A stretch of DNA of 64,000 bases from Sorghum bicolor. Lineage: Eukaryota; Streptophyta; Magnoliopsida; Poales; Poaceae. Below the pieces are notes generated by a model. It searched no databases, was not told where the DNA came from, and saw only the letters and a program-made list of their open reading frames with translations. Positions 45,001-56,521 of the stretch are shown piece by piece; within the stretch, counting starts at the first letter, position 1, and every line of letters starts with the position of its first letter. A program made the translations under genes and the position numbers. The DNA lies in NCBI RefSeq assembly GCF_000003195.3, contig NC_012870.2, positions 25,722,501 to 25,786,500 of the forward strand, written 5' to 3'.

Positions 45001-46536
45001 GGCAGCGGGCTCGACGTCGCCGGGCGAGGCCGTGGGGCAGTGAGGACGGCACCGCAGCTGACCCCTGCATGGTGACGATGCTTGACGCAGAGGAAGGGGC
45101 GCGGCCGAGGCGTCGAGGATGGCCGTGGCAAGGACGCAGACGAAGCTCGGCGCGGCGCGGCGGCTCCTGGTCGGTGCGGAAGGATCGACGCAGAGGAGGG
45201 AGCTCGTGGCCTGAAGCAGGGGGCGCGACGAGGAGCTCCGTCGAGGTCGCGGTCGACGTTGTTGCTGCTCGGCGTCGCGGGGTCGGGGCACATCGTCGTG
45301 GGCGTCGGTTGTGGAGGAGCTCGGCGCAGCAACCCCCTCGTAGAGGCCGGCCCCAGTTTGTTGTAGACGGAGGCGCTTGGCGCGGTGGTCGACGGTGACG
45401 AGCTCGTCGCGGAGGGCTCGACGCCGAGGAGAGAGGCGACGCGGAGGAGGCTCGGTACGGCGGGCAGCATCAGGGCGAGGCCGGTGGTGGCGTGGCTCGG
45501 ACGCGGGGACAGGCGAGATGACGAGGATGGCGGCACCGATGGGGAATCGGGCAAGGGTAGCGGCGGCTCCCGTTTTATAGCGCGCGCGAGGGCTAGGGTT
45601 CTAGGCAGTCTTGGCGTCCGTGCCGTTGATGTGACGGCCGGGACACGCGGCGGCCGATGCGGGGTCGAGGGCACAGACGTCGAGGCAGGGGTGCGGGTAC
45701 GGCTCTGCCCACCCTGGGCAGCGGCGGCGGCGGCCTGGGAGAGCTGGGCGCGGGCGCGCGTGGCAGGCTTAGGGCTAGGGGGCGCGCAGGGAGCTGGGCC
45801 ATGCAGGCCGTGCGTCTGGGCCAGCGGCGCTGCTGGGCCGAGGTGAGGCGCTGCGCGTGCACGCCTGGGAGGGGAGACAGGGGGAGCGAGCGGCTGGGCC
45901 TCGGGCCGGGGTGAGGCAGGCCAGAAGGAGAGGGGAAGAAGGTTGGCCGGGCCTGGTGCGCGGGATGGGCTAATGAGAAAGGGGGAGAGGAAGATTGGTG
46001 GGCGCCTGCTAGGCCGAGAGGGAGAGAAGGAAAAAGAGTTGGAGCCCAAAAGAAGAAGATTTCCTATTTGCTAAAATGATTGGGAGAGAAAGGAGAAAGA
46101 AATTCTTCTCCTTGCGAGCTAATGAGATTTGGGAAGAGACTCGAAAAGAGATTGAGATTAGATCAAAGAGGGAGGAGGTTTGAGAAGGGGACTTCGAGGA
46201 GAGTTCGAAAAGAATCCAAAGGAGCTTGAGACGTACTCCAACGAAAAAGATTGAGAAAGGATTCGCTTCGCCTTTTGAGATAGGCTCAATGGAGATTCGG
46301 GAAGACTTTGCTACGGATTTGTGCACTCCAAAAGAAACTCAAAACCCTAAACAAGACCCAACTCAAGACGACTCACGAATAGAAGCACTTGCCTACAAAC
46401 AAATCTATATGTATGCCATGATTTGTTAGCGGGTTAGGATCGAGTTAGACCTGAAAACTATATGGTTCACACGATTACAGAAAACAAATTTAAAAAGCTC
46501 GTATTTTTGGTTTACGTAAAAATCTGGGATGTTACA
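42068..46536 (-). repeat. 3' LTR of LARD-like element, 4469 bp
   Basis: On the minus strand it begins TGTAACATCCCAGATT and ends CTAGGTCATTTCA. A GC-rich block (44740-46030) holds long overlapping ORFs in several frames (388 codons on the minus strand), which I regard as leader-like, non-coding sequence because other Tekay LTRs here have similar blocks without shared protein sequence. Confidence 0.9.
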
Positions 46537-48325
46537 GTCCACCCTCCTTACAGGAATCTCGTCCCCGAGATTTAGGCGTTGCTTGGTCGGTGAAGAGGCG
46601 AGGGCACTCTTCCAAAACTTTTCTTACTTCTGAGTTGTTTCACTTTCAGTATGATCGCTCCACAAACCTTTTCCAAAATGGGAGTGAGTCATGTTCCGAG
46701 TGTATCCAAGGCTTAGTCGCGGGTGTTAGGTATCCAAATTCTTACACCGAGGCGATGGGTATCCAAGAATCGCACTGGGTTTATGAACATCTTGCTCTCG
46801 AAGTTGAGACTATTGTTAGTTGGCCTAGATCATCATGCTCAAACCTTCTTGTTCGCTTGCTTGATACTCTTCCAGGGTGTGGCATCCGGTCAACAAAGGG
46901 TAAGGCAGGCTCAGGGTAGCTAGGGTTGTTGGCTTTCACAGCTGTTTTTCATTCATCACTTTTTGCAAAAAGCTTTTGAATGGAATGTTTTTCGGAAAAA
47001 CAGGTTTCATAAATGGAGTGAAAGTGGTTTTACAAAGTCAAAGGGGTTTTTAAAGAGAGCTCAAACTGAAAAGAGCTTTTGAAAATGGTTGAAATCAACG
47101 CAAATTTTGAAAACCAAAATTTATTTATTTATTTATTATTATTATTATAAGATTTTTGATGTAAAAGATTTCAAATCAAGAGACTTTGAAACCCTTTTAG
47201 TTTTCTAAATGAGGTGTTGCTCTCTTTTATTTGAATTAAACAAACTAGTTTTGAAATGATTAGAAATCATTTCTCTCTTTTGAAAGATAAAGCTTTAATG
47301 ACAATAGCATTTTCTTTTAAAACTTGTAAGTTCATTTTGTTTTTGCTAAATTTTTGGAAGGTCGCAGACAAAAATCTTTTCGCAATGGTTTTTGTTTAAT
47401 AAATCACTGGAAATTCTTTTTTCTTTTAAGGCAAGGTTGAATTTTAAAAGGAATTTGGCTCTTGAGATAAAATCAAAGACCTTTAAAACGAAACTGAGCC
47501 AAAGTTCTTTGGTTTGAAATCCACTTTGTTGATGAAAAAGCAAAACTTTTATTTTATTATATATATATATTTTGGAAGAGGTTTTGTCACACCTTTTGCA
47601 AGATGATTTGTTTTTAAATTGTTTCATAAGTAGCTTTTGAATAAAATTGAGTTGAGAAAGGAGTTAAAATTGCTTTCTTTGTGAAAAGGAAGGATATTCA
47701 GAGAGTTTTGAAACACTTTTCCTTTTGAAACCAAGATGTTTTGTAAAAGAGGGAAACTTTTTCAACCAAAAGGAGAGAAACTTTTTTCAACAAAAGGGCA
47801 ATTTTTAAGACAAGTTTAGTTGGAAGCCGAAAATAGTTTTGAAATAGATGGGCAAGACATGATGCATCAGCTTTACACCCTTTTTCGGCTCTGTTAGCCA
47901 GGGTCACCTATCTAGTTTCTGGACGGTCTTAGGTTTAGCCGACTAGGTTGGACGGGATCCAGAGTCTTACTCGCATAAAACAGGTCTATAGCTTACACTC
48001 AGACAATAAGAAGCAGAAGAAACACAACAACATAAAATCCAAGCACTCAAACAGCATTACAACTCCTAATGCATAGTGTTGACTTGAGGTGACTCACAGA
48101 CCTTTATAGTCTCACACGACTATCGATCTAGAGTGGGCGGGTATGGGAAAAGATTCCAATGGTCAACTTTTCAAAACAGGGAGGTCAGTTAGCAGCAAAA
48201 TTCAAGGCAGAGGGGGAACAAGCGTTAGCATCTATAACTCTACAAAAGATAGAATGTTTGGCTTCTAAACTAGTGTTTGGTATTAATGGTCTCATCCTGG
48301 GGTCAAGTATGGCTCTGATACCAAC
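46537..48325 (-). other. Non-coding internal region of LARD-like element
   Basis: At its downstream end lie the palindrome AATCTCG-GGGA-CGAGATT (minus strand, 46555-46572) and the purine-rich tract next to the LTR (46537-46550). At its upstream end is the primer site, read on the minus strand as GTTGGTATCAGAGCC (48311-48325). Between them there is no frame resembling gag, protease, reverse transcriptase or integrase; the sequence is AAAAG/CTTTT-rich. Confidence 0.88.
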
Positions 48326-49882
48326 TGAAACGACCTAGATTTTTCCACAAAGGGGAAAATCCACAGATTCGAAATATAATGTGATAATTCAGAAATTGAG
48401 CCATCACATTATCGTATATCAGCTGTTATCATAGTCATACATCGTGAAAAACAAGATTACAAATCATTTACTTTACAACTCTTGATTAACAAGCCTATTA
48501 CATCGTTTTTCTAGCGGAAACACACATGCATTTTTATTAGAGTCGATGTGACGCGTCAGTGGTGAAGGCTCCTCCTTCACGGGCAATCTTCAGAGTCGGC
48601 GTAGTTTATCAGCGGGCGTAGCCTTCATCTTTGAACCAATCTTGAGCGCAGGAACGAGACCACCTAATCCTCCTATTCTCCGTAGTTATCGTCATAGACC
48701 ACGTTCAAAACCTACTAAACAATTTTCAGTACGATTTGTACTGGCCACTGGCTCCCACCCTATGCTTTTGCATAGCTTTGTGGTAGGTGGAAATGCAAAA
48801 CGGTATATCAAAAGGACTATATATATGGTTGTAGTTTTTCCTATGCAAGTTCATCAATATTTAATAATAACAAATCATCAAGTTTTATTCCATCTCATCC
48901 ACACATCCATCCGTCCATCCCATCACACACATCTCACCACACTCTCACTCTCTAGGCGGCAAGTACGACTCCCGCTCGTGCCTTGCCTCAACGGCCAACG
49001 CCGGATCCAACACAAACCTAGGGGAAGATAGAAAGGACTCCTCTCACTAGTCAAGCGAAGCGGAACATAGTAAAGGTCCATAGCCGAGAAGACGGCATAT
49101 GTATCGATCGATCAACCAAACTCTGCAGAGGTTTACTCTAACCACAAGATCACCATCATCGACGAACCGGCTCGTCTAGGCTGATACCGGGCTCCCATTC
49201 AACTAAATATGATGCCACCCTACCACTCAGGACTGGGGCCACACTGGAGTACCACCGGCATGCTGAGACTGTGGGGCGAAGTACCGGGCCCCCAAAGGTC
49301 ACTACGCTGTCTTAGGAGGGTGTGGGTCCTCATGCCCATACCTCCCTACACTATCCGCTATCAACCTAGTAGTAGTGGCACCGCACTAGCTGGTCGTACA
49401 TCCGTCCCGTTCCATGGCTAAGGCGAGTGGCGTGTAAGGCTTCCTACAAACCGGTTCTCAGAACATCTCAGTCCTTAGGGTAACCGAACAGGACATCTTC
49501 ACGAGGGGCCAACCGATGCCCCGCTCGACGGGACACTTGGCTACCCCGTGCTAAACAGCACCTCCCATCCCGGTGCTTCGTCCCACAAAGACACTCCACT
49601 CCGGGACCTCTCCCTATCACATGTACCCGCCACAGGTATCTCTCATGGAGAACGCCCAGGTAGCGTCCCCTGGCAAGACTTGTCCCAAGACTCATCGTAA
49701 ATCCTGCTCGGTCGACTCGACCCTCACTACACACCCAAGACACACGCCAAGATCTCCCCAAATCCATTATCCATTCCTTATCCAGTTATCGGCACCACGT
49801 GCCTTATCCACACACATTCAATCCTCCACAATGCATCACATCACAAATATAATGCGTAGTAGAAGCAGTAGCAAGTGGTATG
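48326..49882 (-). repeat. 5' LTR of LARD-like element, first part
   Basis: Aligns with 42068-43600 at about 97% by eye. It has 22 extra bases (about 49858-49879) relative to the 3' LTR. Interrupted by the Athila-type element at 49883; the last five bases, GTATG, are the left copy of that element's target duplication. Confidence 0.9.
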
Positions 49883-51535
49883 TGTTGGGTATTCTTAACA
49901 TCATTACCAAAAGTAGACTAAGTTCTAAATCTAGCAACGGTGCCAAAAATGCCAAACCTATCCCTCACACCACTTAAGCCAAGTTGTCATCCCCAGCATG
50001 ATATGAGAGACGCGGTATTGAAATATGCAATTGCTCTTCTAAATAAATAATGAATGAGATCTGCAAGCGCACAGATTAATACCGATGTAGCATTTTAACC
50101 GGGAAGTATTCCAGGTATCGTTATTTATATTTTTACCACTGGGAAGGGATTAGAAATCATCACTAATGATTACAGAATAGAATATGAGATTGAGCATCTA
50201 TCATTGCATGTATAATTGAGAACATTATATCTAACTCTTCATACAGGGATAAGTGTCACATAAAAGATATATAAAATAATAATAGTGACAAGGATAACTA
50301 ATCTGATCTAGCCACATAATAAATATGATAAGCACCTCAATTAGATACTCTAGAAAGTCATTAGCATGGTATTAGAACGAACTACAAGAATATTCCCTAA
50401 GTTATTCTTAACTATATAGTCTAGCATTATCATAATTAGTGCAAGCATACTTAGCAATCATTGCAAGACAAGACTACGCCCATGCATAGTGATATTAGCA
50501 AGGAATATGAGAAACATAGCAATCACTCCCCTGTAATAATGTTGCTCTGCCAGCCCAATACACGAGAGGGGGACTATATAAGAATCAATGAAGCTGTCAC
50601 TATCACGAACTACCCCACGATCTGGCATATTGGGTACAATCGCAGATAAATACGGTATAAGCACCACGCCTACACAATATCTATCATTTACCCATGGATC
50701 CGATGGATAAACGCTATACGATCCTAAGCATGTATATAGATCGTATCTAACTAAGCCAAGTACATAACTATGATAACCTAAGAACAATATAATCTTGAAT
50801 ATAAGCAAGTAGAGCAAAGTCATAAGCAATATATTGAAGTAGAACAAAGTCATATTCATAATATTGAAGAACAAAGATAATTAGAAAGCAATTAGAAGCA
50901 CAATTAGAGAATTACCAAGAATCCTCCTAACAGATCCGGAAACCAATCGAAGATTGACTCCTTCTAGTTCTAATCCTATGTAGCTATGCTAATCTAGATA
51001 TCTAATTGATGTGGTGGCTCTAATCTTGATCAGAGGCTTCTTCTCCCTTGATGGAACAATGAATTAGGGTTGAGAGGCTCTCTCCTCTAGGGGCCAGGGG
51101 GTCTGGTTTTATAGTCCCTCCAAGTGAATATGGGCCCTTGGATCAAACCGACATAGATTGTATGGTTTAGATTCATCCTTTAGGTCGGTGGAGATCTCCC
51201 GCAAAGCAGAGTCCTGATTGGACACAGGGGCAGGGCGGGCGCCCAGTAGGACAGGGCGGGCGCCCTGTCTCTGGCCCCGTTTCGCCTCCGCTTCGGTCTC
51301 GTGGCTTCTGGAGTCTTCTAGATGTAAGATAATTGCGCAGCACGTTAATATCTTTACGTAATCCTGACATGTGGACCTTTCTTCCATATTTCCTGATAAC
51401 CCCCTGCAGAAATAGACAAACACCAAAACTCGTGGAATTCTGTCAGATAAAACCCTAAGTCTAGATCTTGATTTCATTTGGATCCTTTTCTTTATTTATT
51501 TGATAATTAAATTTGATACTTAAGGACCGTCAACA
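49883..51535 (-). repeat. 3' LTR of Athila-type element
   Basis: Plus-strand reading TGTTGGGTATTC...GGACCGTCAACA. Nearly identical to 56522-58174. A 138-codon minus-strand ORF and a 122-codon ORF occur in both LTRs but have no known domain and simply reflect the duplicated sequence. Confidence 0.95.
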
Positions 51536-51550
51536 AACTCCCCCAAGCTT
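51536..51550 (-). other. Polypurine tract of Athila-type element
   Basis: On the minus strand AAGCTTGGGGGAGTT directly precedes the LTR. It would prime plus-strand DNA synthesis. Confidence 0.85.
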
Positions 51551-53717
51551 ACCTCTTACTCGTCCCTGAGCAAGGATAGACTCAGCTATGGATCATAAGT
51601 AGTTGCAATATCTTTTAAAAAAATTTGACGGTTCACATGCTTTTAAATAAGATCTCATCTCTGAGTTAGAGTAAACTGTCAAGACTTAAAACTTACTTAT
51701 TTTACCTTCACCATGGGACTTGTAACTGTCACTTCTGTCTTGAGTGGTTAAAAGATAGAACAGTCTAGTCAAGTGCCATGTCTCTTATTCTTGATCAGCT
51801 ATAGCTCTGGGGTTTTTGCAGATTTTTAAATAAAACTCAGAGTTTCCTTGTATGATTCTCTCAGGTCTCTCTTTTGTGGTATTTTTGGATCCTTACCAAG
51901 GCAGTGATGGTATATGCCTTCTCTCAAGATATGTAGTATTTGTGGTATAAAGCATAATGACATTGCCTTCTCTCTCATCCTACTCTAATAAGGCTTTAAT
52001 ATCTGGAGCTCATAGGTGGGAGATAAAGTATACATACTTACAAGACATTTATTGCATAGTCAAACCATGGATCCAAAGTAACAAATCAATAAGCCAAATC
52101 AAGATGTGCATGTGTGGCGAATGAATGGTGTATGGTGATGATGGTGAAAACAATGGTGAAAACAATGGTGGTGGAAGTCTAATTCTACTTTTGCTCTTTT
52201 GAGGGGATACATACCTTCCTTGCTTTTTGAAACTTTATGAGGAGAATGAGATGCTCTATATTTTTCTTTTCTCTCAGGTGGGTATCTTGTACCCCTAATT
52301 CTACTGTCGGACACTTGTCCATTTTTACCTCTCGTCTCACTTTTCTTTTCTTTCGAGGTTCCGAGCACTTGCTCCTTTTTATTTACTCGTATATTTTTTT
52401 TATTATTATTAGAGCACTCATCTCTTGAGATAATATAGCAAGTGGTAGTAACAAGATAACTTGAGCATTTATTTCACAAGGGGAAAACAGAAATATTTTT
52501 GGCTATTCTTTCCCGGATTAGGAGTAGAATATTTTTAGGTGGTTCTGGAGATAGAAATGAATGGATATATGTGGATGGTACTTCCGGAGTAGAAGTAGCA
52601 TATATGAGTGAACGTGCAAGTGAAATCTTGATTTAACCACATGACAAGCTCCTAAGGGTCTACACAGCTTGACCACACTCAATGCTCATAAGCAGTAAAT
52701 AATAAATGTGTGGCTCAAAGTCTAACAAGCATGTATATATGGCTGTGGTAGGAATTTAAACTCTCATCATACAGGAACTCATCATGCAACATTTTAAAGA
52801 TTTTCAAAGATAAAATTCTCCAGAATTCTAGCATCTCTAGGAACAGATAAACAGCAGCTCAACCTTCCCATATCATATCCGTTAACAACTTAGACTTCAG
52901 ATCAAGTTTTCATCCCACAAGTTTAGGTCTAGAGCAAGCTTTAAATTATAACAGTTATATCTAAACTTGAGAGAGAACTTAAAATTTGCAAATTAGGCAG
53001 AGCAACTATTTATCATATCCATGCTTAAGTTTTATTTAGATACAGATTAGCATAGCCACTTTATTTATTTATTAAACACACTAAGCAAAAGATATATATA
53101 TAAGCATAAAATCTTTATTTGGTTTTTCCATAGTTTATGTGTATTTTAATATTCTAAAATAATATAAGTATAAAGATAGATAGAAATACTTATCGTGATA
53201 AATGGGGGTGCTCTCCCCCAAGCTGAATTTTGACGTAATTTCTCTTGGTGTAGCTGGCAGGTGGTAGAGGTGTATTTGAAAGTCAGCAGCATTCTGACAG
53301 CGATTAGAATGTCCTCCGTCTGCCAGTCTTCTTGATTCTTAAATTTCTGTGGAGCTCAAATAGACAACAAAGCTTGTGGAACTGATTAAGTGTTAGCATA
53401 AATATCTAGCCTTTATTATGTTGAGACTCCTTAATAAATGTTACTCCCTGTTTTTATATTTTTGTTTTATAAAGCAGAAAAATATTTATTTTATTTTTAT
53501 GCCACCACAGTGAATGTACTTATGGGTTTTATGCCACTCGTCTACTCACATGGGGCTTATAGTTTTTAACATTTTTATTTTCTTTTTAAGATAGTGTGAA
53601 TATGATTAACTAAGTAAACTATTTGAAATAACTGAAAGGGAAAGGGTAACTACCAAGTTTACCTCTTGGCAAAGCGTTCGGTGTTTTTAAGTCCTCCGAA
53701 CAGGACTCTCCAATTTC
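51551..53717. other. Non-coding 3' region of Athila-type element
   Basis: 2.2 kb where polymerase and integrase would be expected. No reading frame resembles them. It contains a second purine tract (minus strand AGCTTGGGGGAG, 53213-53224), identical over 12 bases to the terminal one. Confidence 0.8.
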
Positions 53718-56229
53718 TTAATCGTCCTGAGGTTCGTTGGGTGGCGTAGTCGGTACTTCCGGCAGCGCCTCCTCTTCTTGTATAGTTATCTTCATTTTCC
53801 ATACTTGACTCGGTGCTTCAATCTCCTCTGGATAATTCTGTTTAAATTCAACGTCTTCTGACCTTACAACTTCTCCTTCATAGTCTGCCCATCCGTCCTT
53901 GATGATCTGCCTCCTCTGGTTGCGGTTGCGTCTCTTTCTGACCTGCTTAGATTCTTCAACGATATAGTCAGGGTCAGTAAAATAACGGCGTACCTTCTCT
54001 GAGGGGAAGTGCATATGGACTTCTCCGGTTCCAATGTAGATAATTGCTTTAACGGTGCTGAGGAACGGTCTTCCAAGGATGATGGGTGGATCATACTCGT
54101 CTTCTCCCATGTCAACAACTTGAAAGTCTGTGTAGACAAAGTGATCGTCTATTTTGACTGGGACATCAGATACTATTCCTTGAACTTCTCGAAATGTCTG
54201 ATCTGCCATCTGGAGCTGAATGTATGTTGGTCTTAGTGGCATGGCCCCGAACAAGAGCCGATAGGTGACTGCGGCCATTATGTTGACGCCTGATCCGGTG
54301 TCGCAAATTGTCTTGTAGAAGTTATATCCATTTATGGAGCAGTAGATGCTTGGCATTCCTGGGTCGTCCTTCTTGGTCAAAAACGGTGACTTAAGTTGGT
54401 GATCTTGGCCTCCATGGGCTACAGTGACCATCTTAGCTGACTCGGTCCACACTTGCTTGTTCCTGTTTCTCCTGTTGGTCCTCTCCCTTGATTCACGTCT
54501 GGATTGATCTTGAATTTGTGTAGTCTTGTTCTTGAAGAAAAATGTCTCCTTCTTCCCTTTGACGTAGAAACTGATCTTGGCAGCACTGGCGTAGATGATA
54601 GCTCTCGTGGTGTTCAGAAATGGCCTCCCTAGGATGATAGGTGTTCTCTCATCATTTCCGGTCTCTACCACTACGAAGTCTGCTGGGGCATACAAGGTAC
54701 CAACTTGGATACAAAGGTTCCTTACTATTCCTTTTGGGAAAGTTATCGTCTGATCTGCAAACTGCAAACACATGGTTGTCTCTAGTAAAGGATATGTAAA
54801 GAATTTTTCATAGAGTACCCTGGGTATAATGTTGACACTGGAGCCAAAGTCACAGAGTGCTTCTGGGAAGTCCACCATGCCGATGGAGATCGGGATGACG
54901 GGGCGTCCTGGATCGCCTCTCTTGACCGGCAGAAGGTCAGTAGAAAATTCATTGACGGGGTTACTCCAATTACCTGCATCAAACACGTCTACAAGATTTG
55001 CAGATTCTAATCCTTCCGGTTGTGATGGTATACCGGGGTTAGTAGTAGGAACAGCAGCAGCTATTTGATTTAACTGAGATTCAATCATTTTATTAAAGCG
55101 AATTTGATTCTTGATGGCAGTAGAGAAATTATCCATTCTATTATTTATATTTTCTAGCATTTTATCATTAGATGCCAATTTCTTAGATAGGTTATCCATT
55201 AGCTTTCCTTGATTAGATACTAACTCTCTCAAAGGTGGAAAATTATTGTTGTAAGAATTGTTACCTTGATAATTACCTGAGTAGTTAGGCCTCTGTTGAT
55301 TCCAACCTTGATTTTGTTGAGGACGGTTGTAGTAGTTGTTGTTGTTGTTGTTGATGTAGTTCACATCCTCAAGTATCTCAGGGCAGTGATTGCCTGAGTG
55401 TCCAGTGTCTCCACACTCCTCACAAGTCATGTGAGAGTCGTAGATGTGCATAACTTCTTTCTTGTCTCCAGCTCTATCATCGAGCTTCTTCATGAGCAGG
55501 TCTAGCTTTGCAGACAGCATGTCTACCTCCTTCAGCTGATGCATACCTCCACCTCTCTTGCGTGTCTGGGTCCTCTCTTCATTCCAGCTTTGGTTGGACG
55601 CCATCTTCTCCACAAGAGCTGTGGCTTGTGGTATAGTAAGTGATAAGAATGCTCCTCCAGCTGCAGCATCCATGGTTTCTCGGGCACTATTAGTGAGCCC
55701 ATGATTGAATGTCTGCATCAATAGCCAACTCTCCATTCCATGATGGGGACATTCTAGGATGTAGTCTTGAAAGCGCTCCCATGCTTCTGGAACAGATTCA
55801 TCATTTTGTTGCTGAAAACTTGTAATCTTCCCACGAAGAGCATTGGTCTTGCCCATGGGAAAGAACTTTGCCAGGAAGTTTGTTGAGCAGAGTGCCCAGG
55901 TAGTATTCTTCTCCTTTGTAGCGTAGAACCACTGCTTCGCTCTTCCTAACAGTGAGAATGGGAAGAGGCGAAGTAGTATAGCATCTTTGGAAACTCCTTG
56001 TATGGTGAATGTGTTGCAAATCTCCAGGAAGTGTTGTAAATGATCGAGCACTAGCATCTTCGTGTGCCTTCCCACAGAACTGGTTGGATTGCACCATGTT
56101 GATAAGTCCAGGCTTGAGCTCAAAGTTGCCATCGATCTCTACAGCAGGTCCAGTGCGGATGTTGTCCGTAGTGGGAGCTGAGAACTCGTGGATTGATTTG
56201 TTCGCCATGGCCTCGAACTCTGAAGACAA
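53718..56229 (-). CDS. Gag with two tandem retropepsin-like domains, frameshifted N-terminus
   Basis: The main open frame runs from 56132 to 53718 (804 codons). Blocks: gag core with LFPFSLLGRAKQWFY and ETMDAAAGGAF; zinc knuckle CEECGDTGHSGNHC (about 237-250); Asn/Gln-rich spacer; first retropepsin-like domain (about 405-520) with active site CDFGSSVNIIP (D428) and PIILGRPFL; second one (about 590-705) with CDTGSGVNIM (D611) and again PIILGRPFL; acidic tail to a stop. The natural gag start is probably at 56229 (MSSEFEAMANKS) in another frame; the two frames meet near 56045, where about four extra bases shift the reading. The first 30 codons of the 804-codon frame are therefore likely out of register. 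Whether the shift is tolerated is unknown. Confidence 0.85.
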
Positions 56230-56496
56230 GTTCCGGTGATCTTCTTGATTGGATGAAGCTTCTTGCTAAAGTGTTGATGATTTCTTTAGCTTGGCTCTCG
56301 TCTTCTTGAATAATGCTTCAGGATTGTCAACAAAATTTCCTGGAAGATGTCTTCTATTCATACATTCCCCTGCATAAGATAAAATTGAAAAATATCAGGG
56401 TAAAACTGTATGAGAGAATAGATAAGCTCAATCATATTAGTGATGTGAATGATAACTCAAAATCCTTTATTCCATTCCTGATTAGTAATCAACCTT

Positions 56497-56513
56497 CCCC
56501 GGCAACGGCGCCA
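56497..56513 (-). other. Primer binding site, tRNA-Asp
   Basis: On the minus strand TGGCGCCGTTGCCGGGG, eight bases from the 5' LTR, complementary to the 3' end of plant tRNA-Asp. Used by Athila-lineage elements. Confidence 0.88.
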
Positions 56514-56521
56514 AAAATGCT

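Noticed and set aside
44883..46049. 388-codon minus-strand ORF
   Set aside because: It lies wholly in the GC-rich block of an LTR, is Pro/Ala/Ser/Arg-rich, overlaps long ORFs in other frames and has no recognisable domain. Stop codons are rare in such GC-rich sequence.
50458..50874. 138-codon ORF, identical copy at 57097-57513
   Set aside because: It is inside the two LTRs of the Athila-type element. Repetition reflects the LTR duplication, not conservation, and no domain is recognised.
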